This document shows, piece by piece, positions 25,114 to 34,370 of a stretch of DNA of 64,000 bases. Within the stretch, counting starts at the first letter, position 1. Every line of letters begins with the position of its first letter. Below the pieces are notes generated by a model, which worked only from the letters and a program-made list of their open reading frames with translations, was not told where the DNA came from and did no database searches. The stretch spans positions 1 to 64,000 of the forward strand of contig CAZAIB010000009.1 in NCBI GenBank assembly GCA_964485095.1, read 5' to 3'. The translations under genes were made by a program, and so were the position numbers. This DNA comes from CAYNWT01 sp964485095 (GTDB lineage: Bacteria > Planctomycetota > Planctomycetia > Planctomycetales > Planctomycetaceae).

Positions 25114-27078
25114 ATGACAATCACCACCTCACAACCTGTTTCCCCAGCCCCGCCCTGTAGCACGCCGGATGCGGACTTGCTGGACGCGTTCGTCAGCGGT
25201 CGCGACGAGCCAGCTTTCCAGGATCTAGTCCAGAGGCACGGCCCGTTGGTGATGGGCGTTTGTATTCGGGTGCTCTCACATCGCCAGGACGCCGAGGATG
25301 CGTTCCAGGCCACATTCATCGTGTTGGCCAGGCGAGCGGCAAAGATTCGCAAGCGTGAGTCCCTTGCGTCGTGGTTGTATGGTGTCGCCTATCGAATATC
25401 TCTGGATCTTGCTCGAAGTCGGCAACGGAAAGAACGCATGCTGACCAACGAACCCATAACGCACGACGATCCGTTTCTGAAGTTAGAACACGAATTCGAC
25501 AAGCAGGCCGTCGACGAAGAACTCCAACGACTGCCGCGCGATCTGCGAACGGCCATGGTGTTGTTCTATCTGTCCGGTCAGACCAGTAAAGAAATCGCCG
25601 AAGAGTTGGGGACCACTCAGGGAACCATTGATGGTCGATTGAAACGCGGCAGGCAGCAATTGCGAGTCGGACTGACTCGACGCGGCGTCGCGATGTCAGG
25701 GATGTTGTCGCTGGTCTGCGTCTCGGCCGAACACGCAACAGCAGCGGTCTCACCAACCCTGGTTAACCAAACAGTTACTGCAGGTCTTGCTGGTTCAGCA
25801 AGTGCACCAATACCAAGCGAAGTCAGCAGCGAAGCCATAAGGCTCGCGGGAAAGGAAATTATGCGAATGTCTCTGATGAAAACCCTTACCAGTGCCCTGT
25901 GTTTTGGACTCCTGGCCACAGTCGGTGCGGTGTGTGTGAACGCGTTCGACGGACCGGCTGGGCGAGGTCCGGAAGCTGCACTCGATACCCGTGTAACAGG
26001 AACTGCGTCTCAGGATCCTTCAGGGGCGACAGAAGTTGTCCAGGAGAAGGTCGCTGAAAACGGCGTGACAGCAACGACTGGAATGCAAACGGCAGCTTCC
26101 AAACCATCGCCACAAACTCAGGAACCCGCCGACAAGAAGGCCGGGCGGGCAATCCTGGAGCAACTTCGTAAGGACTTCGAAGCCAAAGCTGCCCGGCTCG
26201 CCCCGCAAGTCGAGGCGGCTTCAGCGGCCAGTCTAAAAGCCAGACTCGGCGGTAGGTTCAACGAGTTTGAGTCACTTGATCAGAAGTTGATGAAACTGTT
26301 AGTAGCTCGTAACCTGGCTCGCTGGCTGTATCTATCGCAACGTTCGTCTCTTGTGAAACGCTACCAGCTTGAGTCCGAGCAACTTGCATCGATTGAGGAA
26401 GAAAGGCGCCAACTCAGAGAAGAGACTGATTCTTTGCAGAACTCACAGAGCCGGCGAAGGGATAGGACAGAAACAGAAAGTCTGATGGCTGCCGCCAGGG
26501 ACAATCAGGCACGCGACAGAATCGCAGCAGCGCTGTCCAGCACAACCGAGCCAATCCAGGGTGGTGATAGCCTCAAGTCGTTGCTGGATTTTATTTCAGA
26601 GGTTCATGGGTTCCCAATCATTGTCGACAAGCAAGCGTTGCAGTCCGTCGGCGTTGAGTCGCTCGAAAACATCACAGTGGAAGAAGAACTAAGTCTCAAA
26701 GACATCAAACTCTCCAGCGCGATGGACATCATCCTGGACCAGTTGGAGGGTGTAGATGAACCACTCGACTACATTCTCGAACACGAAGTGATGAAAATCA
26801 CAACCCGCGCCGCCGCCCGGGTGCATCTCGAAAATCGGGTCTATCAACTGGCACTAACAACAGCAGACCCGGACGCAGACCAACTGCTGGACGTTCTGAA
26901 GGAGCTGATAACCGTTCCCGGGGCTTCCGAAGCTTCGATGCACATGCTTGGGCAAAAGTTGGTTGTTCGACACAACCAAAGAACGCAACGCAAGCTTCTC
27001 GGGCTGCTCGCAAAGCTTGGCATAGAACTGGCCGACGAACCTACTGCCGCAACAACCGGTCAACCCATGCCAAAATGA
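25114..27078 (+). CDS. ECF sigma factor fused to a membrane segment and secretin-like domain
   Basis: The N-terminal 190 residues are an ECF sigma factor. Region 2 is seen in HGPLVMGVCIRVLSHRQDAE followed by DAFQATFIVLARRA, and region 4 in LRTAMVLFYLSGQTSKEIAE then LGTTQGTIDGRLKRGR. After a linker comes a membrane segment (about 252-272, KTLTSALCFGLLATVGAVCV), a long Ala/Gln/Glu-rich likely coiled coil (about 340-470), and a C-terminal domain. The C-terminal domain (about 505-580: SLLDFISEVHGFPIIVDKQA, then LKDIKLSSAMDIILDQL) resembles the secretin/TonB short N-terminal (STN) fold. Planctomycete ECF factors often carry such tails, which may sense an envelope signal. At 654 residues it is more than three times the size of a simple ECF factor. 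Confidence 0.88.
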   Translation: MTITTSQPVSPAPPCSTPDADLLDAFVSGRDEPAFQDLVQRHGPLVMGVCIRVLSHRQDAEDAFQATFIVLARRAAKIRKRESLASWLYGVAYRISLDLARSRQRKERMLTNEPITHDDPFLKLEHEFDKQAVDEELQRLPRDLRTAMVLFYLSGQTSKEIAEELGTTQGTIDGRLKRGRQQLRVGLTRRGVAMSGMLSLVCVSAEHATAAVSPTLVNQTVTAGLAGSASAPIPSEVSSEAIRLAGKEIMRMSLMKTLTSALCFGLLATVGAVCVNAFDGPAGRGPEAALDTRVTGTASQDPSGATEVVQEKVAENGVTATTGMQTAASKPSPQTQEPADKKAGRAILEQLRKDFEAKAARLAPQVEAASAASLKARLGGRFNEFESLDQKLMKLLVARNLARWLYLSQRSSLVKRYQLESEQLASIEEERRQLREETDSLQNSQSRRRDRTETESLMAAARDNQARDRIAAALSSTTEPIQGGDSLKSLLDFISEVHGFPIIVDKQALQSVGVESLENITVEEELSLKDIKLSSAMDIILDQLEGVDEPLDYILEHEVMKITTRAAARVHLENRVYQLALTTADPDADQLLDVLKELITVPGASEASMHMLGQKLVVRHNQRTQRKLLGLLAKLGIELADEPTAATTGQPMPK

Positions 27079-27104
27079 ACGTCGAAAGTTTGGCGCTGCA
27101 CAAT

Positions 27105-27296
27105 TTATGGGCGGCGAGAGTGGAACCGTGTTCGCATTGGCTGACGACTGTTGCGTCGGCTGATTGCGGCTCGGTTCATGCGGAACGCACGACTGGTCAG
27201 GAGGTCGCGGTACGAGCGGCGCTGAAGTTTGGCTCGCCAGCGATCTAACCGGTTCCATTCGCCTCGGATGAGTGTCCCGAGTTCTCGTCGAATCAT
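27105..27296 (-). CDS. Possible small Arg-rich protein
   Basis: A 63-codon frame beginning 28 bases after the oxygenase stop codon on the same strand. The product would be very basic, with about a third Arg (IRGEWNRLDRWRAKLQRRSY). No ribosome site stands out and no family is recognised, so this may be a chance frame. The rest of 27079-27323 shows nothing else. Confidence 0.25.
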   Translation of the reverse strand: MIRRELGTLIRGEWNRLDRWRAKLQRRSYRDLLTSRAFRMNRAAISRRNSRQPMRTRFHSRRP

Positions 27297-27323
27297 GATT
27301 GACTCTTTACTTTGTGAGCGCCG

Positions 27324-28013
27324 CTAGCCTGGAGGCTTATAAATAACCTCCGCGCGATTGAACAGCACCCATGAGGTGAGGATGAGTTTGTCTTCGGATA
27401 CGGGCACGTGACCTTTGTGTGTATGCGTAAACCCAGCCGGGGCAATGACCATCCGCCCGGCAACCGGGCTGATTTTCTTGTTCTGGTACTTGAATTCCGT
27501 TTCGCCGCCTTCTGCGACGGTGTTCATGTAGAACATGAAAAGAAGGACGCGGTGAAGCGTCTCGCAGTTCGCGCTGCGGGGATAAATTTCTGAATGCCAG
27601 TGGTGATATCCGCCGGTTCCCGCGGCATACTGCTGAGCCATGATCTCACCAGGGCGGTACAGCTTCATCATTAGTTGGACCGCCGTGGGCTGGTCCAGAT
27701 CTTCCGCACTGAGATGAGTTTGCTGGCCGGTTTTTTCGTGAACCCGACCGGCACCAATCGCTCCCGTCAGCAGATACGGGTATGCCTGCATGTACTTCAG
27801 CAGATGCCCGGTCGTGGCGTTCATGACTTTCGCATGCAGCTCTTGCCAGTCTTTTGCTCGAGTCACGTTGATGTCGTGACTGTCTTTCCAATCCAACACA
27901 ACGCCGCCACCGGTCTCACCGCGAGCTGGCTGACTGTCTCCAAACTTCTTAACAATCGCCGTACAGAGTTCGGGCGGAAGAGCGTCGTCGTAAACTTCGA
28001 TGAAATCTGTCAT
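27324..28013 (-). CDS. 2-oxoglutarate/Fe(II)-dependent oxygenase
   Basis: I choose the ATG at 28013 (MTDFIEVYDDALPPELC), giving 229 residues. The frame stays open 43 codons upstream, but that part is not family-like and overlaps the upstream intergenic region. The catalytic fold is a double-stranded beta helix of the prolyl 4-hydroxylase-like type. The iron site is visible as HHWHSEIYP (His-x-Glu/Asp pattern) with the distal His in the THTHKGHVP stretch, and MFYMNTVAEGGETEF is the conserved strand between them. Substrate is unknown; small proteins or amino acids are typical. It lies downstream of dgkA and aroB on the same strand. Confidence 0.85.
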   Translation of the reverse strand: MTDFIEVYDDALPPELCTAIVKKFGDSQPARGETGGGVVLDWKDSHDINVTRAKDWQELHAKVMNATTGHLLKYMQAYPYLLTGAIGAGRVHEKTGQQTHLSAEDLDQPTAVQLMMKLYRPGEIMAQQYAAGTGGYHHWHSEIYPRSANCETLHRVLLFMFYMNTVAEGGETEFKYQNKKISPVAGRMVIAPAGFTHTHKGHVPVSEDKLILTSWVLFNRAEVIYKPPG

Positions 28014-28114
28014 GCAACAGTTGTACGTGGAAGTCAGGGCTTTTGGGAGGGAAACCAGCCTTGCCAGTTGGCGTCCAGACGATGGACGCTGGTGAGAGCT
28101 TTTCTCGGCTCGCG

Positions 28115-28501
28115 TTAGATGGTTCTCCCAATGAGAGCCCAAAGCGGTGGCCCCATGATAATCAGGCCCACGATAATCGATGTGAACGCGGCCAGTAGGA
28201 CTCCGCCTGCCGCAACGTCTTTCGCAATTCGGGCGAGGTCGTGGTATTCAGGGCTGACCAAATCGACGATCGTTTCCGCAGCTGTGTTTGCGATCTCAGC
28301 AACCAGCACAAAGCCCATCGTTAATGTAACTATGGCGAATTCGATGCGGCTACAGCCCAGGGTGGCCGCCATGCAAACCACGACAATCGCGATTACACCG
28401 TGAATTCGTGCGTTGCGTTCTGTGGCGAACACATGCACCAGCCCAGTCATTGCACAGCGGAAGCTACCAAGAAGCGTCGTGGCCCGATTTGGAGATGGCA
28501 T
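28115..28501 (-). CDS. dgkA: Diacylglycerol kinase / undecaprenol kinase family
   Basis: A 128-residue protein when started at the ATG at 28501; an earlier in-frame ATG at 28543 would overlap aroB by 22 bases and adds residues unlike the family. Three membrane segments fit DgkA. Motifs: HVFATERNARIH (the Glu-Arg-Asn-x-Arg-x-His signature), EIANTAAETIVD (Asn/Glu catalytic segment) and HDLARIAKDVAAGGVLL. The enzyme phosphorylates diacylglycerol or undecaprenol at the inner membrane. It sits 21 bases after aroB. Confidence 0.88.
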   Translation of the reverse strand: MPSPNRATTLLGSFRCAMTGLVHVFATERNARIHGVIAIVVVCMAATLGCSRIEFAIVTLTMGFVLVAEIANTAAETIVDLVSPEYHDLARIAKDVAAGGVLLAAFTSIIVGLIIMGPPLWALIGRTI

Positions 28502-28521
28502 GGTTCGTATCCGTTTTGACG

Positions 28522-29649
28522 CTACGACATGGTTGCAAGGCACTTAACGACGTCGGGTTCGGCGACGTCTTTCACAACTTCGACGTGCCCCATTTTCGTT
28601 GGCAGGATAAATCGAAGCTGATTACCGACAGTTTTCTTGTCCAGCTTCATCCGCTGCAGGACATCGTCACTGGAAAAACTAAGTTCCGAACCAAGAGCCG
28701 TGGGCAGGTTCACCGCTTCCAGTAATTCAGTCTGACGTTGGTTGAACCCGGCATCCACGCGGCCCAGTTGCTGAGCCAACGCACCGGCGTAGGCCATTCC
28801 CACTGAAACAGCCTCACCGTGAAGCAGTTGCGAATAGTCCGAGAGAGCTTCAAACGCGTGAGCAAAGGTGTGCCCATAGTTCAGAATCGCGCGGCGACCG
28901 CTGGTTTCGCGTTCGTCTTCAGCGACCACGATGGCTTTCAGTTCACAACAGCGTTTGACGATGTACCGCAGCACGGCGGGGTCGCGGTCGTTAATCCCGG
29001 CGACATTATTTTCCAGCCAAGCGAAGAACGGTTCGTCCATGATGACGCCGTACTTAATCACTTCAGCCAGGCCCGCTCGGTAATCGCGGTCGGGCAATGT
29101 ATTTAGTGTGGTGGTGTCGATGAACACGCCCAGCGGCTGATGGAAGGCGCCAATCAGGTTCTTGCCTCTGGGGTGGTTCACTCCCGTCTTGCCACCCACA
29201 GAACTATCGACCTGCGCGAGCAGAGTTGTTGGAACCTGGACGAACGGGATGCCTCGATTGAACGTCGCAGCTGCGAACCCGGCCAGGTCGCCGACCACTC
29301 CGCCACCCACCGCTACAACAACCGTTCTGCGATCGGCAGGGATCTGCACCAATGCGTCGTACAGCGATTCGGTTCTCCCAACGCACTTCGATTCTTCACC
29401 GGCCGGAACCGCGATGTTTGTTACCTGCCATCCAGCGGCAATCAGCGACTCTGCGACCGAATCTGAATGCAGCTTCGCGACGTTTTCATCCGTCACTAAA
29501 AACGCTTTTGGGTTGTTCGCTTCTGCGCCAAACTGGCTCTGCCACCACGCAGATGCGTGAGTGCCGACGTCACTGATGGCGTCACTCAGTATCACGATGT
29601 CATAGCTGCGTTCGCCGAGTTCGACGTTGACGATTTCTGCTGCGGACAC
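28522..29649 (-). CDS. aroB: 3-dehydroquinate synthase
   Basis: Second step of the shikimate pathway, making 3-dehydroquinate from DAHP. I start at the GTG at 29649, five bases after the previous gene's stop and with GGAG about eight bases upstream; this gives 375 residues, near family length, while a longer open frame only overlaps the upstream gene. Landmarks: VVVAVGGGVVGDLAGFAAAT (NAD-binding Gly-rich loop), QVPTTLLAQVDSSVGGKTGVN, AEVIKYGVIMD, and the metal ligands in NYGHTFAHAFE and HGEAVSVGM. It appears co-transcribed with the Gfo/Idh-like gene upstream and dgkA downstream. Confidence 0.96.
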   Translation of the reverse strand: MSAAEIVNVELGERSYDIVILSDAISDVGTHASAWWQSQFGAEANNPKAFLVTDENVAKLHSDSVAESLIAAGWQVTNIAVPAGEESKCVGRTESLYDALVQIPADRRTVVVAVGGGVVGDLAGFAAATFNRGIPFVQVPTTLLAQVDSSVGGKTGVNHPRGKNLIGAFHQPLGVFIDTTTLNTLPDRDYRAGLAEVIKYGVIMDEPFFAWLENNVAGINDRDPAVLRYIVKRCCELKAIVVAEDERETSGRRAILNYGHTFAHAFEALSDYSQLLHGEAVSVGMAYAGALAQQLGRVDAGFNQRQTELLEAVNLPTALGSELSFSSDDVLQRMKLDKKTVGNQLRFILPTKMGHVEVVKDVAEPDVVKCLATMS

Positions 29650-29654
29650 AGGGT

Positions 29655-30878
29655 TTACTCCGCTGTCGGTTTGGCTGAGGGCTTTGCGATAAGCAGTAAC
29701 AGTTGCGAGGCCAGGAAGACGGACAGAGGCAATATCCAAACGGCTTTGGCGATGTTGCACAACAAAGCGAACCGATCCTTCTGCGCCTGTGCAGCTCCCT
29801 CGTCAGGCGCAAAAGCGCCGGCCACGACCAGGTAGGCGACCATCCCGAACAGTGTATAGGTCAGTATGCCGCAGCCCATTGCAGACATTTGTGTCTTGAA
29901 CTGACTGCGTTCCGAGAGCGTCTCAAAGTGCATGTCGATTGTGCGCCGTCGTTTGATTGAACGCCGATGCGCGTCGACGATTTCGTGAGAGCGCGTGAAG
30001 TCTGTCCAAACCAACGCGCGATCTGCCTGGCTGGTGTTCTCACTGGTGAAGTTGGCGATCGCTGCCGGTAATGACTCAATCCATTCAGCCGCGGTTGATT
30101 CCTGTTTCTGGTTCGAAAGCGTTTGTGCGTCTCCATCCAGCAACACTCTGGAGATACTGCCGTCGTGTTCGAGGACGGCCTGCTGTTTTGAACCGGATAC
30201 GATCAGCTTCCACTTTGGACTGGCCGATCTGGACAGAACCCACGTGCTGTCGGTCGCGGAATCGCCGGCGAGGTTGATGGTGCCTGTCGCGAACCCAGCG
30301 TCATTGGTTCCCTGATACAGCGCGGTTACTTGTGTGAACGCACCACCCATCCAACGCAGCAGGTCGGCGTCGGGTTGTAGCCAGGTTTCCACGTCGGGTT
30401 GCGTGAGCAGTCCGGTGTCGGCGTTCGAAATTTCGCGTTCTAACCGCAGCTGAATCACGTCGCCGAGCTGGCCGGATTGGATGAGTTCTTTTAGTCGGTT
30501 GGCGGCCGGGTCGAGCCGATGCCGCAAGACGGGGTACAGAGGAACCAGGTTCTCATCACGAACCAACGACAATTCGTACGCCAGTGACGAACCCATACCT
30601 GGGGACGGCACGACGACCAGCGGGCGACCGGAAGAGGCAATCTGACGGGCGGGCGGCAACACAAGATCTTCGTGTCCGGAGACAACGACGCCATCAATGC
30701 TCTCGTCGGCCAGCAAATCTTCCCACTCACCAACCCGGCGCAGCGACGCCGATGTTGTTAGCAGCCCTGAGTCATCTGAAAGGCAGGCAGCGTGAGTGAC
30801 GGCGTGTTCGGCGCTGCGATGCAGCGCGTCAACGACCAGAGTTGTGTCGGATGTTTCGCCAACGATTGCGAAGTTCAT
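29655..30878 (-). CDS. Gfo/Idh/MocA-like protein fused to C-terminal membrane segments
   Basis: A 407-residue protein whose first 300 residues follow the Gfo/Idh/MocA oxidoreductase layout: a Rossmann opening (MNFAIVGET), DESIDGVVVSGHEDLVLP, then SSGRPLVVVPSPGM where the family has the EKP segment. The usual GxGxxG is reduced to GETSDT and the EKP Lys is replaced by Pro, so cofactor use is doubtful. Two C-terminal hydrophobic segments (about 338-360 and 378-400) anchor it in the membrane, which is unusual for the family. It is 5 bases upstream of aroB and likely in one operon with it. Possibly a non-enzymatic or regulatory relative. Confidence 0.7.
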   Translation of the reverse strand: MNFAIVGETSDTTLVVDALHRSAEHAVTHAACLSDDSGLLTTSASLRRVGEWEDLLADESIDGVVVSGHEDLVLPPARQIASSGRPLVVVPSPGMGSSLAYELSLVRDENLVPLYPVLRHRLDPAANRLKELIQSGQLGDVIQLRLEREISNADTGLLTQPDVETWLQPDADLLRWMGGAFTQVTALYQGTNDAGFATGTINLAGDSATDSTWVLSRSASPKWKLIVSGSKQQAVLEHDGSISRVLLDGDAQTLSNQKQESTAAEWIESLPAAIANFTSENTSQADRALVWTDFTRSHEIVDAHRRSIKRRRTIDMHFETLSERSQFKTQMSAMGCGILTYTLFGMVAYLVVAGAFAPDEGAAQAQKDRFALLCNIAKAVWILPLSVFLASQLLLLIAKPSAKPTAE

Positions 30879-30985
30879 GTAGAGAGTTCCACCAAGCGAT
30901 GCCTAACGGTATCGCACCTGGCGAGCGACAACAAACGGGATTGCCGGTCTCTCATGATTGGCAACCGGCTTCTCGTTGGAATTGC

Positions 30986-32263
30986 TTAGAAGCCCTCGTC
31001 CACTGGTGGCCGTTTTACTTCGACCGGCGGAGCAGCGGTCTTGAGCGTTTCCAACCAGCGTTTTGAGTCTTCTAAGCGGCCCAGTTTTTCGTAGAAGGTC
31101 GCGAATACCTTCACTGCTTCTGGCTTGGGCAACATGTCTACGGCGTTGTGGAGGCCCAGTTGAACTACTGGCTCCATGACGACTTCGACCCGCGATTTGT
31201 AATCGGCGTCCAGTTCTTTCGCTCGTTCAGCCAGGCCGGCTTTTCGTGCGCAGGCTACGTGCAGAGCATGAAATTTCTGGTCCAGCGGTGCCGGCCAGGA
31301 CTTGGCCGCTTCGTCGTAGTGCAGCATGGCCTTCTTGAAATCGCCATCGCTTTGTTCGGCCATCATTGCGGCAGTTCGGTGGTACAGATGCCCCTCTTCC
31401 GGGTGAGCCCACGCGGCGAATTCCTGCTCTGCTTCTTCGATCTTCCCCATGAAGACAAGACCTCGAATCAACTGAAACGAATAGAACGCGTCAGCAGAAG
31501 CCGTGTCGATTTCTTCATCTGGTTCGCCTTCCAGTTTTCCCTGCAGCAAGTCAACCGCTTCCGGGGCGGTTCCTTCGTCAAGATAGCGAGAAGCGATCGC
31601 GGCGCGGGGCGCGGGAGCGGATGGTTCTAATCTCATGAAGCGGCCGTATCGCCGCATCTCGGTCTGAGCGTTTAGTTCGAATCCCAGTTCTTCGTCGTAC
31701 GGCGTGTTCATGGCGAACGGGTCAAACTGACTGATATACCACCGCCGCAGCACATCGATTCGTTTGTGAGGTGGAGTGTTCTCGTACGTGATGTTGTAGT
31801 ACTCCTCAGCGGCCATGAAGCGACGAGTCAACTGGAAGATGTACGACATCATCTCACTGCACCGTGGGTCATCTGGTCCGACTGCCAAAGCGCGCCGAGC
31901 GTACCCTTCTGCGCGCTGAACTTCGTGAAGTATCTGGATGGAAAGTTCGGCCTGCTGCAGGCGCGCGATGAGTGCTTCCTGGGCTGAGTCCGGGATCCCG
32001 TCCAAAACTTCGAGAACCTTTTCGGTACCACGAATATCCTGTTCCTCCGGGTCGGACTGAATTGCTTCCGACAACAGGAGAATGGCCGCAGTGTCGTCAG
32101 GGTAATCCTTAACGTGCTCCTCCAGCATCTTGGTGGCTCGACGGTAGTTCCCTTCTTTCAGGAACTTGGATGCCACGTCGACTGTCGACTCAGACTGCAT
32201 CCAAACCGTAGCCCCAATGGCCAGAACCAGGAACATGGCAAGCCCCACGGCAAACTTTGTCAT
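30986..32263 (-). CDS. Membrane-anchored TPR protein
   Basis: A 425-residue protein with an N-terminal signal anchor (about residues 4-22, FAVGLAMFLVLAIGATVWM) and helical TPR-like repeats through most of the rest, for example ASKFLKEGNYRRATKMLEEH, GYARRALAVGPDDPRCSE and EAVKVFATFYEKLGRLEDS. No enzyme motif. It lies 175 bases downstream of the CRTAC1 lipoprotein on the same strand. TPR proteins paired with CRTAC1/UnbV proteins are common in planctomycetes; the joint function is unknown. Confidence 0.85.
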   Translation of the reverse strand: MTKFAVGLAMFLVLAIGATVWMQSESTVDVASKFLKEGNYRRATKMLEEHVKDYPDDTAAILLLSEAIQSDPEEQDIRGTEKVLEVLDGIPDSAQEALIARLQQAELSIQILHEVQRAEGYARRALAVGPDDPRCSEMMSYIFQLTRRFMAAEEYYNITYENTPPHKRIDVLRRWYISQFDPFAMNTPYDEELGFELNAQTEMRRYGRFMRLEPSAPAPRAAIASRYLDEGTAPEAVDLLQGKLEGEPDEEIDTASADAFYSFQLIRGLVFMGKIEEAEQEFAAWAHPEEGHLYHRTAAMMAEQSDGDFKKAMLHYDEAAKSWPAPLDQKFHALHVACARKAGLAERAKELDADYKSRVEVVMEPVVQLGLHNAVDMLPKPEAVKVFATFYEKLGRLEDSKRWLETLKTAAPPVEVKRPPVDEGF

Positions 32264-32438
32264 CGTCGTCTCTTCATCGGAAATCAGGTGGGCGAAGGCC
32301 GATTCGCCGGAAAACTACTCTGTAAAGAGTACGTAAGTCCTGAGTGCGGTGGTAGCGGACTCGTCGCCGTCACGCGGCTATTTTACCGGCAATTCGTCAA
32401 CTTGTTGGTACGACCGAAACAACCAATCCGTTGGAATG

Positions 32439-34220
32439 TTACCAGACAGCTGGCTCGGCCAATTCAGGGGAGATACGCCAATATTGGTTCCGCGTCAGGG
32501 CTTTCAGTTCCTGCTTCTTGCCGCCGGGGAACACGATTGTGACGTTCACGTCGTCAGTCCCGGTCGGCAACGCCACCAGCAGTCTGGGGTCAGCCACACA
32601 CAGGTAACTGCTGCCGGCTTTCAGTGGGACTTTTCGGTTGAGTTCCCCACATTCGACAATCACATGCCCGCCGGCCGTGCCGCATCGATCGCCCGCAACG
32701 ATATCCAGTCCGATCCAGTCCGGCGTCGGCATTCGGTCTTCCAGCAGGCTAAACGGGTGTGTGATGTGACCGATGCCGATGTCGTGGTCACCATCGTTGT
32801 CAAAATCGACGGTCGCGGAACCTCGACCCAGCACCTTGCGTTGAAAGTACGGACCACACCGCTGTGAGATATCGGTGAAACGTCCCTTGCCGTTGTTCAA
32901 CAGTATCTGGCCAGTCATTTCGTTCGGGACATGGTTCGGCCCCAGCACATGTCCGTTGGTAATGAACACATCCGGAGAACCATCGCGGTTAATATCCAGA
33001 ACGCTAATGCCGAACCCCAGAAAGAACTCACTCAATGCCGCAATGCGCGAGCGGTAGCTGTCGTCGGCGAAGTTAAGATCGCCGTCGGTCTCCAGGTTCC
33101 GGTACAGCGTGTTCTTCTTTTCGTAATAGTGAGTCAGCATGAAGTCGAACTTCTGATCTCCATCGAAGTCGGCACAAGCGATTCCCATACCGGCTTCTTT
33201 CCGTCCTGTGCCGCTGGTTGCGACACCCGCTGGTACCGCCTGGTCAGTCCATGTTCCATCATCATTCCGTGCGAACAAGCCGTTCGGGGTGAGGTCCCGT
33301 GCTGCCATGATTTCCGGCTGTGCATCGCCATTCAAATCGACTGCGGTTACGCCCAGCGTGTAAACCGGATCGACAGTGAAGCCGAGTTCTTCGGTTGCGT
33401 CTTTGAACGTACCGTCGCCATTGTTGACAAAGACTCTGTCGGGCTGTGGCGGCAGTTCGTTGGGGCCGCAGTATCCGGGCTGGCCGTTGTACTGGCACAC
33501 TTTGCTGGATTCGATTGTGACTTCGGCATAGGCCCCGACAAATAAATCGGGCAGCCGATCGCCGTTCGCGTCGAACCAAAGACAGCCTGTGCTCCAATCG
33601 GTACTAGCCAGAACCCCAGATGCGACAGGTTCGAAAGTTCCGTCTCCGTTGTTGCGGTACAATGCGTTGGCACCGTAGTTAGTGATGTACAGGTCCGGAA
33701 AACCATCGACGTCGAAGTCACCAACAGCGACACCGAACCCGTATCCCGCATCGCTGGCACCAGGTTCTTCAACTCGTTCAAACGAACCCCCAATGTTGCG
33801 AAACAGTTGGTTTTGGATGTTGTCCTGAGGCGACGCGATCACGTTGCCATTTAGCAGGTACAGATCCTGTGTTCCGTCCAGGTCGTAGTCGAACCAGGCC
33901 ATTGTGCTGACCATCGATTCCACAATCAGATACCGGCCCGGGACAATGTCTGCGTGATACTGAAAGTTCACACCTAACTGCTCTGCCACGTCCACCAGTT
34001 CAATCGGCGTGGTGTCTTCTTTTTCTTTTGGCTTCTCGGGCACTTTGGAGGCCGGAGCCGTGACGACTTTTTTTCTCTGATCAGGCAGCTTCGTGTTGGG
34101 GCCGGTCTTCGCTTCGCCGTTCTTTGCAGATCCTTTGCCACAACCGACCATGGTTGTCGTCATGCCCAGGATCAACAAAAACATCATCCAGGCAGCGGGT
34201 TTGGAGCTCAGTTTCAACAT
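32439..34220 (-). CDS. CRTAC1/ASPIC-UnbV family lipoprotein with FG-GAP repeats
   Basis: Started at the ATG at 34220, the 593-residue product opens with a lipoprotein signal (MLKLSSKPAAWMMFLLILGM then TTTMVGC); the earlier ATG at 34280 adds 20 residues that would spoil it. About seven FG-GAP/VCBS units each carry a Ca-binding-like DxDxDG loop: DYDLDGTQDLYL, DFDVDGFPDLYI, DANGDRLPDLFV, DLNGDAQPEIM, DFDGDQKFDFML, DINRDGSPDVFI, DFDNDGDHDIGI. The end is the ASPIC/UnbV domain (DWIGLDIVAG to NQYWRI). The fold is a beta-propeller facing outside the cytoplasm; ligand unknown. It is divergent from the phosphofructokinase gene. Confidence 0.92.
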   Translation of the reverse strand: MLKLSSKPAAWMMFLLILGMTTTMVGCGKGSAKNGEAKTGPNTKLPDQRKKVVTAPASKVPEKPKEKEDTTPIELVDVAEQLGVNFQYHADIVPGRYLIVESMVSTMAWFDYDLDGTQDLYLLNGNVIASPQDNIQNQLFRNIGGSFERVEEPGASDAGYGFGVAVGDFDVDGFPDLYITNYGANALYRNNGDGTFEPVASGVLASTDWSTGCLWFDANGDRLPDLFVGAYAEVTIESSKVCQYNGQPGYCGPNELPPQPDRVFVNNGDGTFKDATEELGFTVDPVYTLGVTAVDLNGDAQPEIMAARDLTPNGLFARNDDGTWTDQAVPAGVATSGTGRKEAGMGIACADFDGDQKFDFMLTHYYEKKNTLYRNLETDGDLNFADDSYRSRIAALSEFFLGFGISVLDINRDGSPDVFITNGHVLGPNHVPNEMTGQILLNNGKGRFTDISQRCGPYFQRKVLGRGSATVDFDNDGDHDIGIGHITHPFSLLEDRMPTPDWIGLDIVAGDRCGTAGGHVIVECGELNRKVPLKAGSSYLCVADPRLLVALPTGTDDVNVTIVFPGGKKQELKALTRNQYWRISPELAEPAVW

Positions 34221-34370
34221 GCGTACAAAGTTCAAAATCAAGAGGCTCAAAAGACGACCCCTGTCAGCATTTCGAGTCAACAGAGTGAGGGAAGCCTATG
34301 CCGGGAACATCTGACTCGTTTCAGCTATGATAAGATTTTTGATCCCCAAAGGCACGACGACACCGAATAA

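Noticed and set aside
28014..28142. N-terminal extension of the oxygenase
   Set aside because: Residues are unlike the family and MTDFIEVYDDALPP is a typical start.
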